Part shown: piece after piece, positions 55,382-64,000 of the stretch | How positions within the stretch are numbered: the first letter of the stretch is position 1 | How the letters are laid out: each line of letters opens with the position of its first letter | Assembly: GCF_030486595.1 (NCBI RefSeq) | Contig: NZ_JAUJZH010000003.1 | Location: 248,001-312,000 of the forward strand | Length of the DNA stretch: 64,000 nt | From: Variovorax ginsengisoli | Lineage (GTDB): Bacteria > Pseudomonadota > Gammaproteobacteria > Burkholderiales > Burkholderiaceae_C | Direction of reading: 5' to 3' | Program-made: the position numbers and the translations under genes | Notes under the pieces: generated by a model | Database searches by the model: none | Seen by the model: the letters and a program-made list of their open reading frames with translations, nothing else | What the model was told of the DNA's origin: nothing

Positions 55382-55422
55382 TCCGGGGAAGGGCGCGTGC
55401 GCGCCATCGGCACAATGCCGGC

Positions 55423-56208
55423 ATGGCGAAAGCACAAGCAACCGCATCCCCCCGCTTCGGCGACGCGCTCGGCCACGGCATGAGCGACAAGCGCATCGAG
55501 ATCCTTCGCGGCATCGGCCGCACCGGCAGCATCTCGCAAGCCGCGCGCGACGTTGGCGTCAGCTACAAGGCCGCCTGGCAGGCGGTCGCGACCCTGACCA
55601 ACCTGGCCGGCGTGCCCCTGATTGCGAGCGCGGTCGGTGGTGCCGGCGGTGGCGGCGCCACGCTGACTTCGCACGGCACGCAACTGCTCGAACTCGCACA
55701 GACGCTGGAGGTGGCGCGGCGCGCGGTGCAGACGCACGCCGAAGCGGCGGGGGGCTCGGTCGCCGGCGCCGGCACCGCGGTGGCGCGGCTCGCGATCCGC
55801 ACCAGCATGCGCAACCAGCTGCCGGCCACCGTCGAGGCGATCGAGTCGACCGGCCGTCTGGTGCGGGTGCGCCTGGCGCTGGGCGGCAGCCACCGGATTG
55901 CCGCCCGCATCACGCAGGAGAGCGCGGAACTGCTCGGACTGGCCGAGGGCATGCAGGCGATCGCGCTGTGCAAGGCGACCGCCGTCCGGGTCGAGCGAGC
56001 CTCGGCCGAGCGCCGTGTCGGGGGCAACCAACTGATCGGCGTGGTCGCCGGCGTGGCGCGTGGCGACGACGGCGACGAGATCTCGGTGGCGCTCGAAGGC
56101 GGCCTGCAGCTGGTGGGCTTCGCGCCCAGCGGCACGGCGCTGCGTGGGCGCCAGCGCGTGCTGGCGATGGTCGACGAGTCGGCGGTGGTGGTGGCGCTGC
56201 CCGGCTGA
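55423..56208 (+). CDS. modE: ModE-type molybdate-responsive regulator with two TOBE domains
   Basis: 261 aa. N-terminal winged HTH (GHGMSDKRIEILRGIGRTG, SISQAARDVGVSYKAAWQ) and two Mop/TOBE domains (about residues 125-190 and 196-260; SARNQLPATV-like and RRVGGNQLIGVVAGV), the full ModE layout that senses molybdate or tungstate. No mod transporter is beside it; targets could include tupBCA at 41 kb and the molybdenum hydroxylase genes at 59 kb. Confidence 0.87.
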   Translation: MAKAQATASPRFGDALGHGMSDKRIEILRGIGRTGSISQAARDVGVSYKAAWQAVATLTNLAGVPLIASAVGGAGGGGATLTSHGTQLLELAQTLEVARRAVQTHAEAAGGSVAGAGTAVARLAIRTSMRNQLPATVEAIESTGRLVRVRLALGGSHRIAARITQESAELLGLAEGMQAIALCKATAVRVERASAERRVGGNQLIGVVAGVARGDDGDEISVALEGGLQLVGFAPSGTALRGRQRVLAMVDESAVVVALPG

Positions 56209-56218
56209 TTTTCGGGAC

Positions 56219-56545
56219 TCAGGCCACCGTGCCGAGCCGGCCGAGTTCCTGTCGGATCAGCTCCGCGCTGGCAGGGCGCACCAGCCGGCCGACCTCCCGG
56301 CCGTCGCGCATGAAGACCAGCGTCGGCCACAGCTTGACCTTGAACGATCGGCCCAGCGCGCGGCCGCTGCCGTCTTCGATCTTGAGGTGGCGCAGCGCGG
56401 GCGCCGCGGCCAGCGCTTCGGCCAGCAGCGGCTGCGCCGCCTTGCAGAAGCCGCACCAGTCGGTGCCGAACTCGACCAGGGTGGGGCCGGGCAGTGCGTC
56501 GACCTCTTCGCGCGAAGGCGCGACCGTTGAATAGCTCGAAATCAT
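56219..56545 (-). CDS. thioredoxin family protein
   Basis: 108 aa with active site WCGFC (Cys31, Cys34) and the cis-Pro in KLWPTLVFM. The spacer dipeptide Gly-Phe differs from thioredoxin's Gly-Pro, suggesting a different redox potential. No signal peptide. Convergent with modE. Confidence 0.9.
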   Translation of the reverse strand: MISSYSTVAPSREEVDALPGPTLVEFGTDWCGFCKAAQPLLAEALAAAPALRHLKIEDGSGRALGRSFKVKLWPTLVFMRDGREVGRLVRPASAELIRQELGRLGTVA

Positions 56546-56597
56546 CCGGCGATTCTGCGCGAGCCGCGCGAAACCCGCTCGCGGCCGGCGCCCCCGT

Positions 56598-57767
56598 TCA
56601 GCTGATCAAACGGCCGTTCGAGCTGATCACCGCGACATCCACGAACTGGTTGCCTTCGCGGTTGCCGCGGCCGTAGTTGATCTTCACGCCGCCCAGGTCG
56701 TAGCCCTCGATGTGGTCCAGCGCGGCGATCACGCCGGCGCGCGTCGGCGACGGACCGGCGCGGCGCAGGCCCTCGGCCAGCACGCAGGCGTCCATGTAGC
56801 CCTCCAGGCTCGGCAGCGAGAACTCCTTGACGCCGTTGGCCAGCATGTCGGCCTGGTAGCGCCGCACGATCTCGAACTTGGTCGCGAAGGGCGAGGGCAC
56901 GACGATCGCGAAGCCCAGGCCATGGGCCAGGTCGCCCATCGCGCCGAGCGCGCTGGCCGTGATCGACAGACCGTAGGCACTGCTCTTGCCGCCGGCCTTG
57001 CGCAGTGCGCGAACGAAGGCCGGCGCGGTGCCGGCCAGGCCGATGATGACGATCTGCGGTTCGGCCGCTGCGATCTTGGCGGCGGCTGCGTCGACCTCCA
57101 TGCTGGTGGTGCTCGGCGTGCTGGCGATCACCGCCGGCTCGAGCTTGGCCTTGGCGAGCGCGGCCTTGAAACCCGCCAGCAGCGACTGGCCGAGCGGGTC
57201 TTCCGAATAGACGATGCCGATGCGCGACTGGCCCAGCACCGCGGCGGTGGCGATCAGCCGGTCGAGTTCCTGGTCGTAGTTGGCGCGCACCCAGAAGGTG
57301 TTGGGTGCTGCCTTCTTGCGCAGCGAGACGGTGCCGGTGTTCGGGCCGACCACGGCCATGCCGGGCACGGCATCGCTGATCTCGGCGGTCTGCCGCGTCC
57401 CCAGCGGGTGCACCATGGCCAGCACCGAGCTGTCGGCGGCGAAGGCCAGTGCGTTGGCCTTGGCGATGTCCGGCTTGAACTGGTCGTCGGCCATCACCAG
57501 CTCGACCTTGGACCCATTGATGCCGCCGGCGCGGTTCACGGCGTTGAAGTAGGCCGACGATCCCACGAAGAGGGCGATGCCGTTGGCCTTCTCGACGCTG
57601 CTGTTGTCGAAGGAAGCGCCGATGCGGATGGTCCGGGCCTGGGCGAACGCGGGCAGTCCGAAGCCGGCTGCGGCAGCAAGTCCGGCGGCGCCGGCGATGC
57701 GGGTGATGACTTGGCGCCGGTTGGGTTTCGACGGCAGGGAAAAGCTATTGGCCTCGGGCTCACGCAT
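56598..57767 (-). CDS. ABC transporter binding protein (branched-chain-type, family 6), probable Tat substrate
   Basis: 389 aa. The signal peptide has a twin-arginine sequence (PNRRQVITRIAG) before the hydrophobic core and ends PAFAQA. The mature domain is a Leu/Ile/Val-binding-protein-like fold (IRIGASFDNSS, AVNRAGGINGSKVELVMADD, PGMAVVGPNTG). No permease/ATPase genes follow. Promoter with embedded palindrome just upstream. It lies downstream of the GAF/Fis regulator on the same strand. Confidence 0.88.
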   Translation of the reverse strand: MREPEANSFSLPSKPNRRQVITRIAGAAGLAAAAGFGLPAFAQARTIRIGASFDNSSVEKANGIALFVGSSAYFNAVNRAGGINGSKVELVMADDQFKPDIAKANALAFAADSSVLAMVHPLGTRQTAEISDAVPGMAVVGPNTGTVSLRKKAAPNTFWVRANYDQELDRLIATAAVLGQSRIGIVYSEDPLGQSLLAGFKAALAKAKLEPAVIASTPSTTSMEVDAAAAKIAAAEPQIVIIGLAGTAPAFVRALRKAGGKSSAYGLSITASALGAMGDLAHGLGFAIVVPSPFATKFEIVRRYQADMLANGVKEFSLPSLEGYMDACVLAEGLRRAGPSPTRAGVIAALDHIEGYDLGGVKINYGRGNREGNQFVDVAVISSNGRLIS

Positions 57768-57821
57768 GGTCAACGTCCAATCAGGCCGCCGGGTTCGGCG
57801 CGCAGGTTTTAACAGGTGCTG

Positions 57822-57850
57822 ACAATAGCAACAATTTGTAAAATTGTCAC
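57822..57850 (-). promoter_or_regulatory. promoter of the Tat-type binding-protein gene
   Basis: Minus strand GTGACA (57850-57845), 17 bases, TATTGT (57827-57822), 55 bases before the ATG. A good match to sigma70 spacing in a very A/T-rich island within GC-rich sequence. Confidence 0.55.
57831..57847. promoter_or_regulatory. perfect palindrome inside the promoter spacer (operator)
   Basis: ACAATTT-GTA-AAATTGT: seven-base perfect arms located between the -35 and -10 boxes, a typical repressor site. An overlapping outer pair TGACAAT...ATTGTCA (57820-57826 and 57843-57849) is also present. Confidence 0.6.
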
Positions 57851-57876
57851 TAGGGCGATGTCGGGCGTGAGGTCCG

Positions 57877-58995
57877 TCAGCGCCCCCGGCCGAGCTTTCT
57901 GTAGACGGTGGCGCGGCTGATGCCGAGTGCGCGCGCGGCCTCCGCCACATTGCCGCGGGCATCGTCGACGGCCTTGCGGATCAGGGCCGACTCGACGTCG
58001 CGCAGCCGCGGCGCGCTGGCGCCAGCGACCGCGCCCGTCCTGGGCTGCCGCGCCAGCCGCGGCCGGGCCTGGACCCGCAAGCCCGACCACAGCGGCACCT
58101 CGAGCACGGCGTCGCCGCGCCGGGCGGCATCGAACAGCATCTGCGGCGGCAGCGCGAAGAGGTCGTTGCAATGGAGCGACGGTCGCCCGCCGAGCGGCTG
58201 GTGCAGCATCTGGCGCGCCGCGGCATTGGCGCCGCTGATGCCGCCGTCGGCGTCGATGCACAGCAGGCCTTCGGTGTCGGTGCCGGCGACGCTGCCCGGC
58301 CAGCCGATCTGCAGCAGCAGCTCGCAGGGGTGGCCTTGCACCAGTGCGTTCTCGATGCTGCGGGCCGAGGACGCCGCGAGGTGGCGCAGCTCGGGCCGCT
58401 CGACCACCTGGACACCGGTCAGGTCGAGCATCCCGATGCATTCGCCCCGCGGGCCGAACAGCGGCGCGCCGGCGCAGCTGTAGATGCTGGTGTCGTCGAA
58501 GAAATGTTCGCCGCGATGCAGCCAGACCGAGGCGTGCTCGGCCAGCGCCGCACCGATCGCCGTGGTGCCGACGGCGCGCTCCGACAGGTCGACGCCGACG
58601 CGCGCGATGTCGCGCGCATGCCGCGCGGCCGGGTCGCTGCCGGACGGCAGGGCGCCGACGTCGACCACGATGCCGTCGGCGTCGGTCAGGATGGCGAAAT
58701 AGCGGGTGTCGGCGATCGCCCGCGACAGGCGGTCGAGCACCGGTCGCGCTGCTGTGACCAGCGCGCGGTTGCGCTCGGCCACTCGCTGCGCCTGCTCGGC
58801 CGAGACCGGATCGAAGCTCACGTGCTGCCGCGGGCGGTGGCCGGCGGCCAGGCAGCGCTGCCACGAGCGAACCAGCCACGGCTCGACCGGCGCCGCCAGT
58901 GGATCGGCCGGGCGCTCGCCGTCGATCCACGCGCGGCGCGCCTGGGCAATGGACAGGGTGCGCTCGGGCGGGGGAGAAGCGAAAGAGGGCGTCAT
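57877..58995 (-). CDS. GAF-domain / Fis-type HTH regulator (AcoR-like, without AAA+ domain)
   Basis: 372 aa. N-terminal GAF-like sensor (about 70-220; YFAILTDADGIVVDVG, IGAALAEHASVWLHRGEHFF) with ISRATVYRKL Fis helix-turn-helix at the C-terminus. It matches the ends of the AcoR family of sigma54 activators, but the central AAA+ ATPase (GAFTGA motif, Walker A) is entirely missing, so it cannot be a sigma54 activator. Divergent from the molybdenum hydroxylase genes, which it probably controls. Confidence 0.85.
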   Translation of the reverse strand: MTPSFASPPPERTLSIAQARRAWIDGERPADPLAAPVEPWLVRSWQRCLAAGHRPRQHVSFDPVSAEQAQRVAERNRALVTAARPVLDRLSRAIADTRYFAILTDADGIVVDVGALPSGSDPAARHARDIARVGVDLSERAVGTTAIGAALAEHASVWLHRGEHFFDDTSIYSCAGAPLFGPRGECIGMLDLTGVQVVERPELRHLAASSARSIENALVQGHPCELLLQIGWPGSVAGTDTEGLLCIDADGGISGANAAARQMLHQPLGGRPSLHCNDLFALPPQMLFDAARRGDAVLEVPLWSGLRVQARPRLARQPRTGAVAGASAPRLRDVESALIRKAVDDARGNVAEAARALGISRATVYRKLGRGR

Positions 58996-59087
58996 CGTGT
59001 GGACATCGGGCCTCGGCGGCGCCTGTTCGGGACTCGCCGGAGGGCGAGCTGTTTCATTTTGAGAATTTCAAGGACAACGCGCAAGCG

Positions 59088-59105
59088 CCTAGGGTTTTGC
59101 CTAGG
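59088..59105. promoter_or_regulatory. CCTAGG dyad upstream of the hydroxylase genes
   Basis: CCTAGG-GTTTTG-CCTAGG, a perfect inverted (and direct) repeat 71 bases before the small-subunit start in the divergent gap. CCTAGG is rare in GC-rich genomes of this kind, so two copies six bases apart are notable. Candidate operator of the GAF/Fis regulator. Confidence 0.5.
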
Positions 59106-59176
59106 ATCGTGCCTTTGCCGCCCGTCCAAGATCATGCGGCCGAAGTTCAGCCATCACCTACAACGGAGACAGCCAC

Positions 59177-59671
59177 ATGCAGGTTCCATTCACGGTCAAC
59201 GGCCGCGAGGTCACGGTCGACGCCCCCCCGAACACCTTCCTCGTGCAAGCGATTCGCGAGCATCTCCACCTGACCGGGACGCATGTCGGCTGCGACACCG
59301 CGCAATGCGGCGCCTGCACCGTCCACGTCAACGGCCGGGCGGTCAAGTCGTGCAACGTGCTGGTCGCGCAGGTGGCCGGCGCCCAGATCACCACCATCGA
59401 GGGCATCGCTCAGCCCGACGGCACCATGCACCCGATGCAGGCGGCCTTCAAGGAGTGCCACGGCCTGCAATGCGGCTTCTGCACGCCGGGCATGGTGATG
59501 AGCGCCATCGACCTGTGCACCCACCATCCGAAGTCCAGCGAGACCGAGATCCGCGAACTGCTCGACGGCAACCTCTGCCGCTGCACCGGCTACCAGAACA
59601 TCGTCAAGGCGGTGCAGATGGGTGGCGAGGCGATGTCCGCCGCGCCCGCCAAGACCACGGCCACCGCTTGA
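59177..59671 (+). CDS. coxS: molybdenum hydroxylase small [2Fe-2S] subunit, CO-dehydrogenase/xanthine-dehydrogenase family
   Basis: 164 aa. Plant-type cluster ligands Cys39, Cys44, Cys47, Cys59 and the second cluster Cys99, Cys102, Cys134, Cys136 ([16 protein letters not shown]), all eight present. Electron-transfer subunit to the FAD protein. First gene of an S-L-M operon. The symbol reflects the family, not proven CO oxidation. Confidence 0.93.
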   Translation: MQVPFTVNGREVTVDAPPNTFLVQAIREHLHLTGTHVGCDTAQCGACTVHVNGRAVKSCNVLVAQVAGAQITTIEGIAQPDGTMHPMQAAFKECHGLQCGFCTPGMVMSAIDLCTHHPKSSETEIRELLDGNLCRCTGYQNIVKAVQMGGEAMSAAPAKTTATA

Positions 59672-59681
59672 GGAGCACGAC

Positions 59682-62114
<2,433 letters not shown>

Positions 62115-62134
62115 ACACCGAAGGAAAAAACACC

Positions 62135-62926
62135 ATGTACGCCTTCACCCTCGAACGTCCCACCACCCTGGCCGACGCGGTCAAGCTGGCCGCTGCCGGC
62201 GCCAAGCCGCTGGCCGGCGGCCAGACCCTGCTGGCTTCCATGAAGCTGCGCCTCTCGGCCCCGGAGCAACTGGCCGACCTGAGCGGCGTCAAGGAGCTCA
62301 CCGGGATCACCCGCGATGGCAACAGCTTCGTCATCGGCGCCATGTCCCGGCACCTGGACGTTGCCAACCACGCCGACATCCAGGCCGCCTTTCCGGCGCT
62401 CGCCTACCTGGCGGCACACATCGGCGACCGCCAGGTGCGCGCCATGGGCACCCTCGGCGGCTCGGTCGCCAACAACGATCCGGCCGCCTGCTATCCCAGC
62501 GCGGTGCTGGCGACCGGCGCGACGGTCGTGACGAACAAGCGCGAGATCGCGGCCGACGACTTCTTCCAGGGACTGTTCACCACCGCACTTGAAGACGGCG
62601 AACTGATCAAGGCCATCCGGTTCCCGATCCCGAAGCGGGCGGCCTACGAGAAGCTGCGCCAGAAGGCCTCGAACTTCCCGCTGGTCGGCATCTTCGTCGC
62701 CCAGTCCGACAGCGGCGTGCGGGTGGCGGTCACGGGCGCTGGCAACGGCGTGTTCCGGCACAAGGGCCTCGAGGACGCGCTCGCCAAGGCGTTCACGCCC
62801 GAGTCCGCGGCCGGCGTCAAGATCGACGCCTCCGACCTCAACAGCGACTTGCATGCCTCGGCCGACTACCGGGCCAACCTGATCAGCGTGCTGACCCAGC
62901 GCGCGGTCGCCAAGGCCCTCGGCTGA
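62135..62926 (+). CDS. coxM: molybdenum hydroxylase FAD-binding medium subunit
   Basis: 263 aa. FAD-binding motifs AGGQTLLA near residue 28 and TLGGSVANNDPAA near residue 110 of the CoxM/XdhB family. AAGGAA precedes the ATG. Completes the S-L-M heterotrimer. Repeat copy C begins directly after its stop. Confidence 0.92.
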   Translation: MYAFTLERPTTLADAVKLAAAGAKPLAGGQTLLASMKLRLSAPEQLADLSGVKELTGITRDGNSFVIGAMSRHLDVANHADIQAAFPALAYLAAHIGDRQVRAMGTLGGSVANNDPAACYPSAVLATGATVVTNKREIAADDFFQGLFTTALEDGELIKAIRFPIPKRAAYEKLRQKASNFPLVGIFVAQSDSGVRVAVTGAGNGVFRHKGLEDALAKAFTPESAAGVKIDASDLNSDLHASADYRANLISVLTQRAVAKALG

Positions 62927-62928
62927 AT

Positions 62929-63003
62929 GTGGCCCCCACGCTCGGCACTGCGTGTCCTCGCTGCCCCCCGAGGGGGCCGCAGGCCGCCTTGGGGCGGCCC
63001 GGC
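62929..63003 (+). repeat. dispersed intergenic repeat, copy C (divergent variant)
   Basis: Begins 2 bases after the coxM stop: GCCCCCACGCTCGGC, ACTGCGTGT, hairpin GCCCCC-CGA-GGGGGC (62963-62977), hairpin GGCCGCC-TTGG-GGCGGCC (62982-62999). Same order of box, box, hairpin, hairpin, and same orientation relative to the upstream gene, as copies A and B, although the sequence has diverged. No T-run. Confidence 0.75.
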
Positions 63004-63032
63004 GCCGGCCTGGCCGCCGGTATCCTCCCGTC

Positions 63033-63962
63033 ATGACTGACACCACGCCTGCCGCGACCTCGCCTTTCTCCTCCATCGATGCGGTCGTGCAGGCGCTGCA
63101 AGGCGTCGGCTACTTCGCCGATCGACGGCTGGCGACGGCGGTGTTCCTGGCTCTCAAGCTGCAGCGTCCGCTGCTGCTCGAGGGCGAGCCCGGGGTCGGC
63201 AAGACCGAGCTCGCCAAGGCCCTGTCGGCCGCCCTCGGGCGCGAACTGCTGCGCCTGCAGTGCTACGACGGGCTCGAGCAGCGCGAGGCGCTCTACGAAT
63301 GGAACTACGCGGCCCAACTGCTCCACATGCGGGCCGCCGAGGCGCAGGGCGCATCGAGCGACATCGAGTCCGAGGTCTACCAGCCGCGCTACCTGATCCG
63401 TCGGCCGCTGCTGCAGGCGCTGCAGGCCGCGCCGCCCGGCGCGGTGCTCCTCATCGACGAGGTCGACCGCGCCGACGAGCCCTTCGAGGCCTTCCTGCTC
63501 GAATACCTGGGCGAGTATCAGGTCAGCATCCCCGAACTCGGCACGGTGCGGGCGCTGGTGCCGCCGGTCACGCTGCTCACCAGCAACCGCACGCGCGAAC
63601 TCAACGACGCGGTCAAGCGGCGCTGCCTCTATCACTGGCTCGACTACCCGGAGCGCGAACGCGAGCTGGCGATCGTGCGGGCCCAGGTGCCGGAGGCCGG
63701 CCGGGTGCTGTCGGAGCAGGTCGCGGCCTTCGTCGGCCGGCTGCGCACGGCCCCGTTCGCCAGCGCCTTCCAGCGGGCGCCGGGCATCGCCGAGAGCGTC
63801 GAATGGGCCAAGGCCCTGATCGCGCTCGACACGGTCGAGCTCGATCCCGAGGTGGTGGCCGACACCGCCGGCATCCTGTTCAAGCAGCGCGACGATGTCG
63901 CCGCGCTGACGCGCGAGCTGGCCTCCGACCTGCTCAAGCCCGAGGAGGAGGCCCCGTCTTGA
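63033..63962 (+). CDS. MoxR-family AAA+ ATPase (CoxD-like)
   Basis: 309 aa. Walker A GEPGVGKTE, Walker B VLLIDEVDRAD, sensor region LLTSNRTREL. MoxR ATPases next to molybdenum hydroxylase genes (CoxD) help mature the active site. Downstream of the S-L-M genes after repeat copy C; the following gene overlaps its stop. Confidence 0.9.
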   Translation: MTDTTPAATSPFSSIDAVVQALQGVGYFADRRLATAVFLALKLQRPLLLEGEPGVGKTELAKALSAALGRELLRLQCYDGLEQREALYEWNYAAQLLHMRAAEAQGASSDIESEVYQPRYLIRRPLLQALQAAPPGAVLLIDEVDRADEPFEAFLLEYLGEYQVSIPELGTVRALVPPVTLLTSNRTRELNDAVKRRCLYHWLDYPERERELAIVRAQVPEAGRVLSEQVAAFVGRLRTAPFASAFQRAPGIAESVEWAKALIALDTVELDPEVVADTAGILFKQRDDVAALTRELASDLLKPEEEAPS

Positions 63963-64000
63963 CCGAGCGCGTGCAGCAGCTCGGCGATGCCCGCCGCGGC
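63959..64000 (+). CDS. start of a further gene, cut by the window edge
   Basis: A TTG at 63959 overlaps the MoxR stop (TTGA) and opens a frame (TERVQQLGDARRG) to the window end. By analogy a VWA-domain (CoxE-like) protein usually follows MoxR/CoxD, but only 14 codons are visible and an ATG or GTG start further on is equally possible. Confidence 0.3.
   Translation, partial: MTERVQQLGDARRG

Noticed and set aside
59090..59115. A possible sigma54 -24/-12 promoter (GG...TTTGCC) before coxS
   Set aside because: The GG-to-GC spacing is one base too long and the divergent regulator lacks the AAA+ domain needed for sigma54.

Overview
The window reads as about 64 kb of bacterial chromosome at roughly two-thirds G+C, gene-dense on both strands. 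I see no insertion sequence, prophage, integron or CRISPR array. Gene content, codon usage and neighbourhoods (Rieske-xseB-ispA-dxs; thrB-DUF2782-polA; tupBCA with a divergent ModE-like regulator) suggest a betaproteobacterium of the order Burkholderiales, most likely a Comamonadaceae member close to Variovorax. That placement is inference from recognition, not from a search.

Layout. 1-4 kb: 3' part of an RND efflux permease, carrying a one-base frameshift, and its NodT-type outer-membrane lipoprotein. 4-11 kb: tRNA-Ala(CGC), an esterase, guaC, a UvrD-type helicase, a BPSS1780-type membrane protein, thrB (type II) and a DUF2782 protein. 11-17 kb: polA, a secreted M20 carboxypeptidase, a LysR regulator overlapping a possible iron-dependent oxygenase gene, and a small membrane protein. 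17-21 kb: dadA-type dehydrogenase divergent from a glutamate/aspartate binding protein and an Asp/Glu racemase, then a His-rich ZIP metal transporter. 21-29.5 kb: an acidic small protein, dodecin, a DUF900 lipoprotein, and a seven-gene minus-strand run (Rieske oxygenase, EamA exporter, sulfurtransferase, ZrgA/DUF2796, ABC ATPase, ABC permease, DUF3299) whose last four genes look like a Zrg-type zinc uptake system. 29.6-32.7 kb: xseB-ispA-dxs (isoprenoid precursors). 32.7-37.5 kb: a truncated ORF and a complete branched-chain amino acid ABC operon livJ-HMGF. 37.6-39.9 kb: an orphan TRAP-type binding protein overlapping an EgtB-like gene. 40-43.5 kb: tungstate transporter tupBCA and regulator. 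43.5-45.3 kb: a frameshifted VOC gene, a short AraC regulator and a lone ParB-like protein. 45.3-53 kb: a seven-gene acyl-CoA catabolic operon with a divergent AraC regulator. 53-55.4 kb: Lrp regulator divergent from a second dadA, then an NTF2-like protein. 55.4-58 kb: ModE, a thioredoxin and a Tat-type ABC binding protein. 58-64 kb: a GAF/Fis regulator divergent from a form II CO-dehydrogenase-like molybdenum hydroxylase (S-L-M order), a MoxR ATPase, and the start of a following gene at the right edge.

Themes. (1) Metals: ZIP transporter and Zrg-like operon within 6 kb (zinc); tupBCA, ModE and a Mo-hydroxylase within 22 kb (molybdenum/tungsten). (2) D-amino acids: two dadA paralogues in different regulatory settings. 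(3) A structured intergenic repeat occurs three times (8.7, 36.2 and 62.9 kb), each time immediately after a stop codon and in the same orientation relative to the upstream gene. (4) Two single-base deletions (about 1090 and 43902) break otherwise good genes; both look like loss from a short homopolymer, so sequencing error must be excluded. No gene-free stretch exceeds 300 bases.
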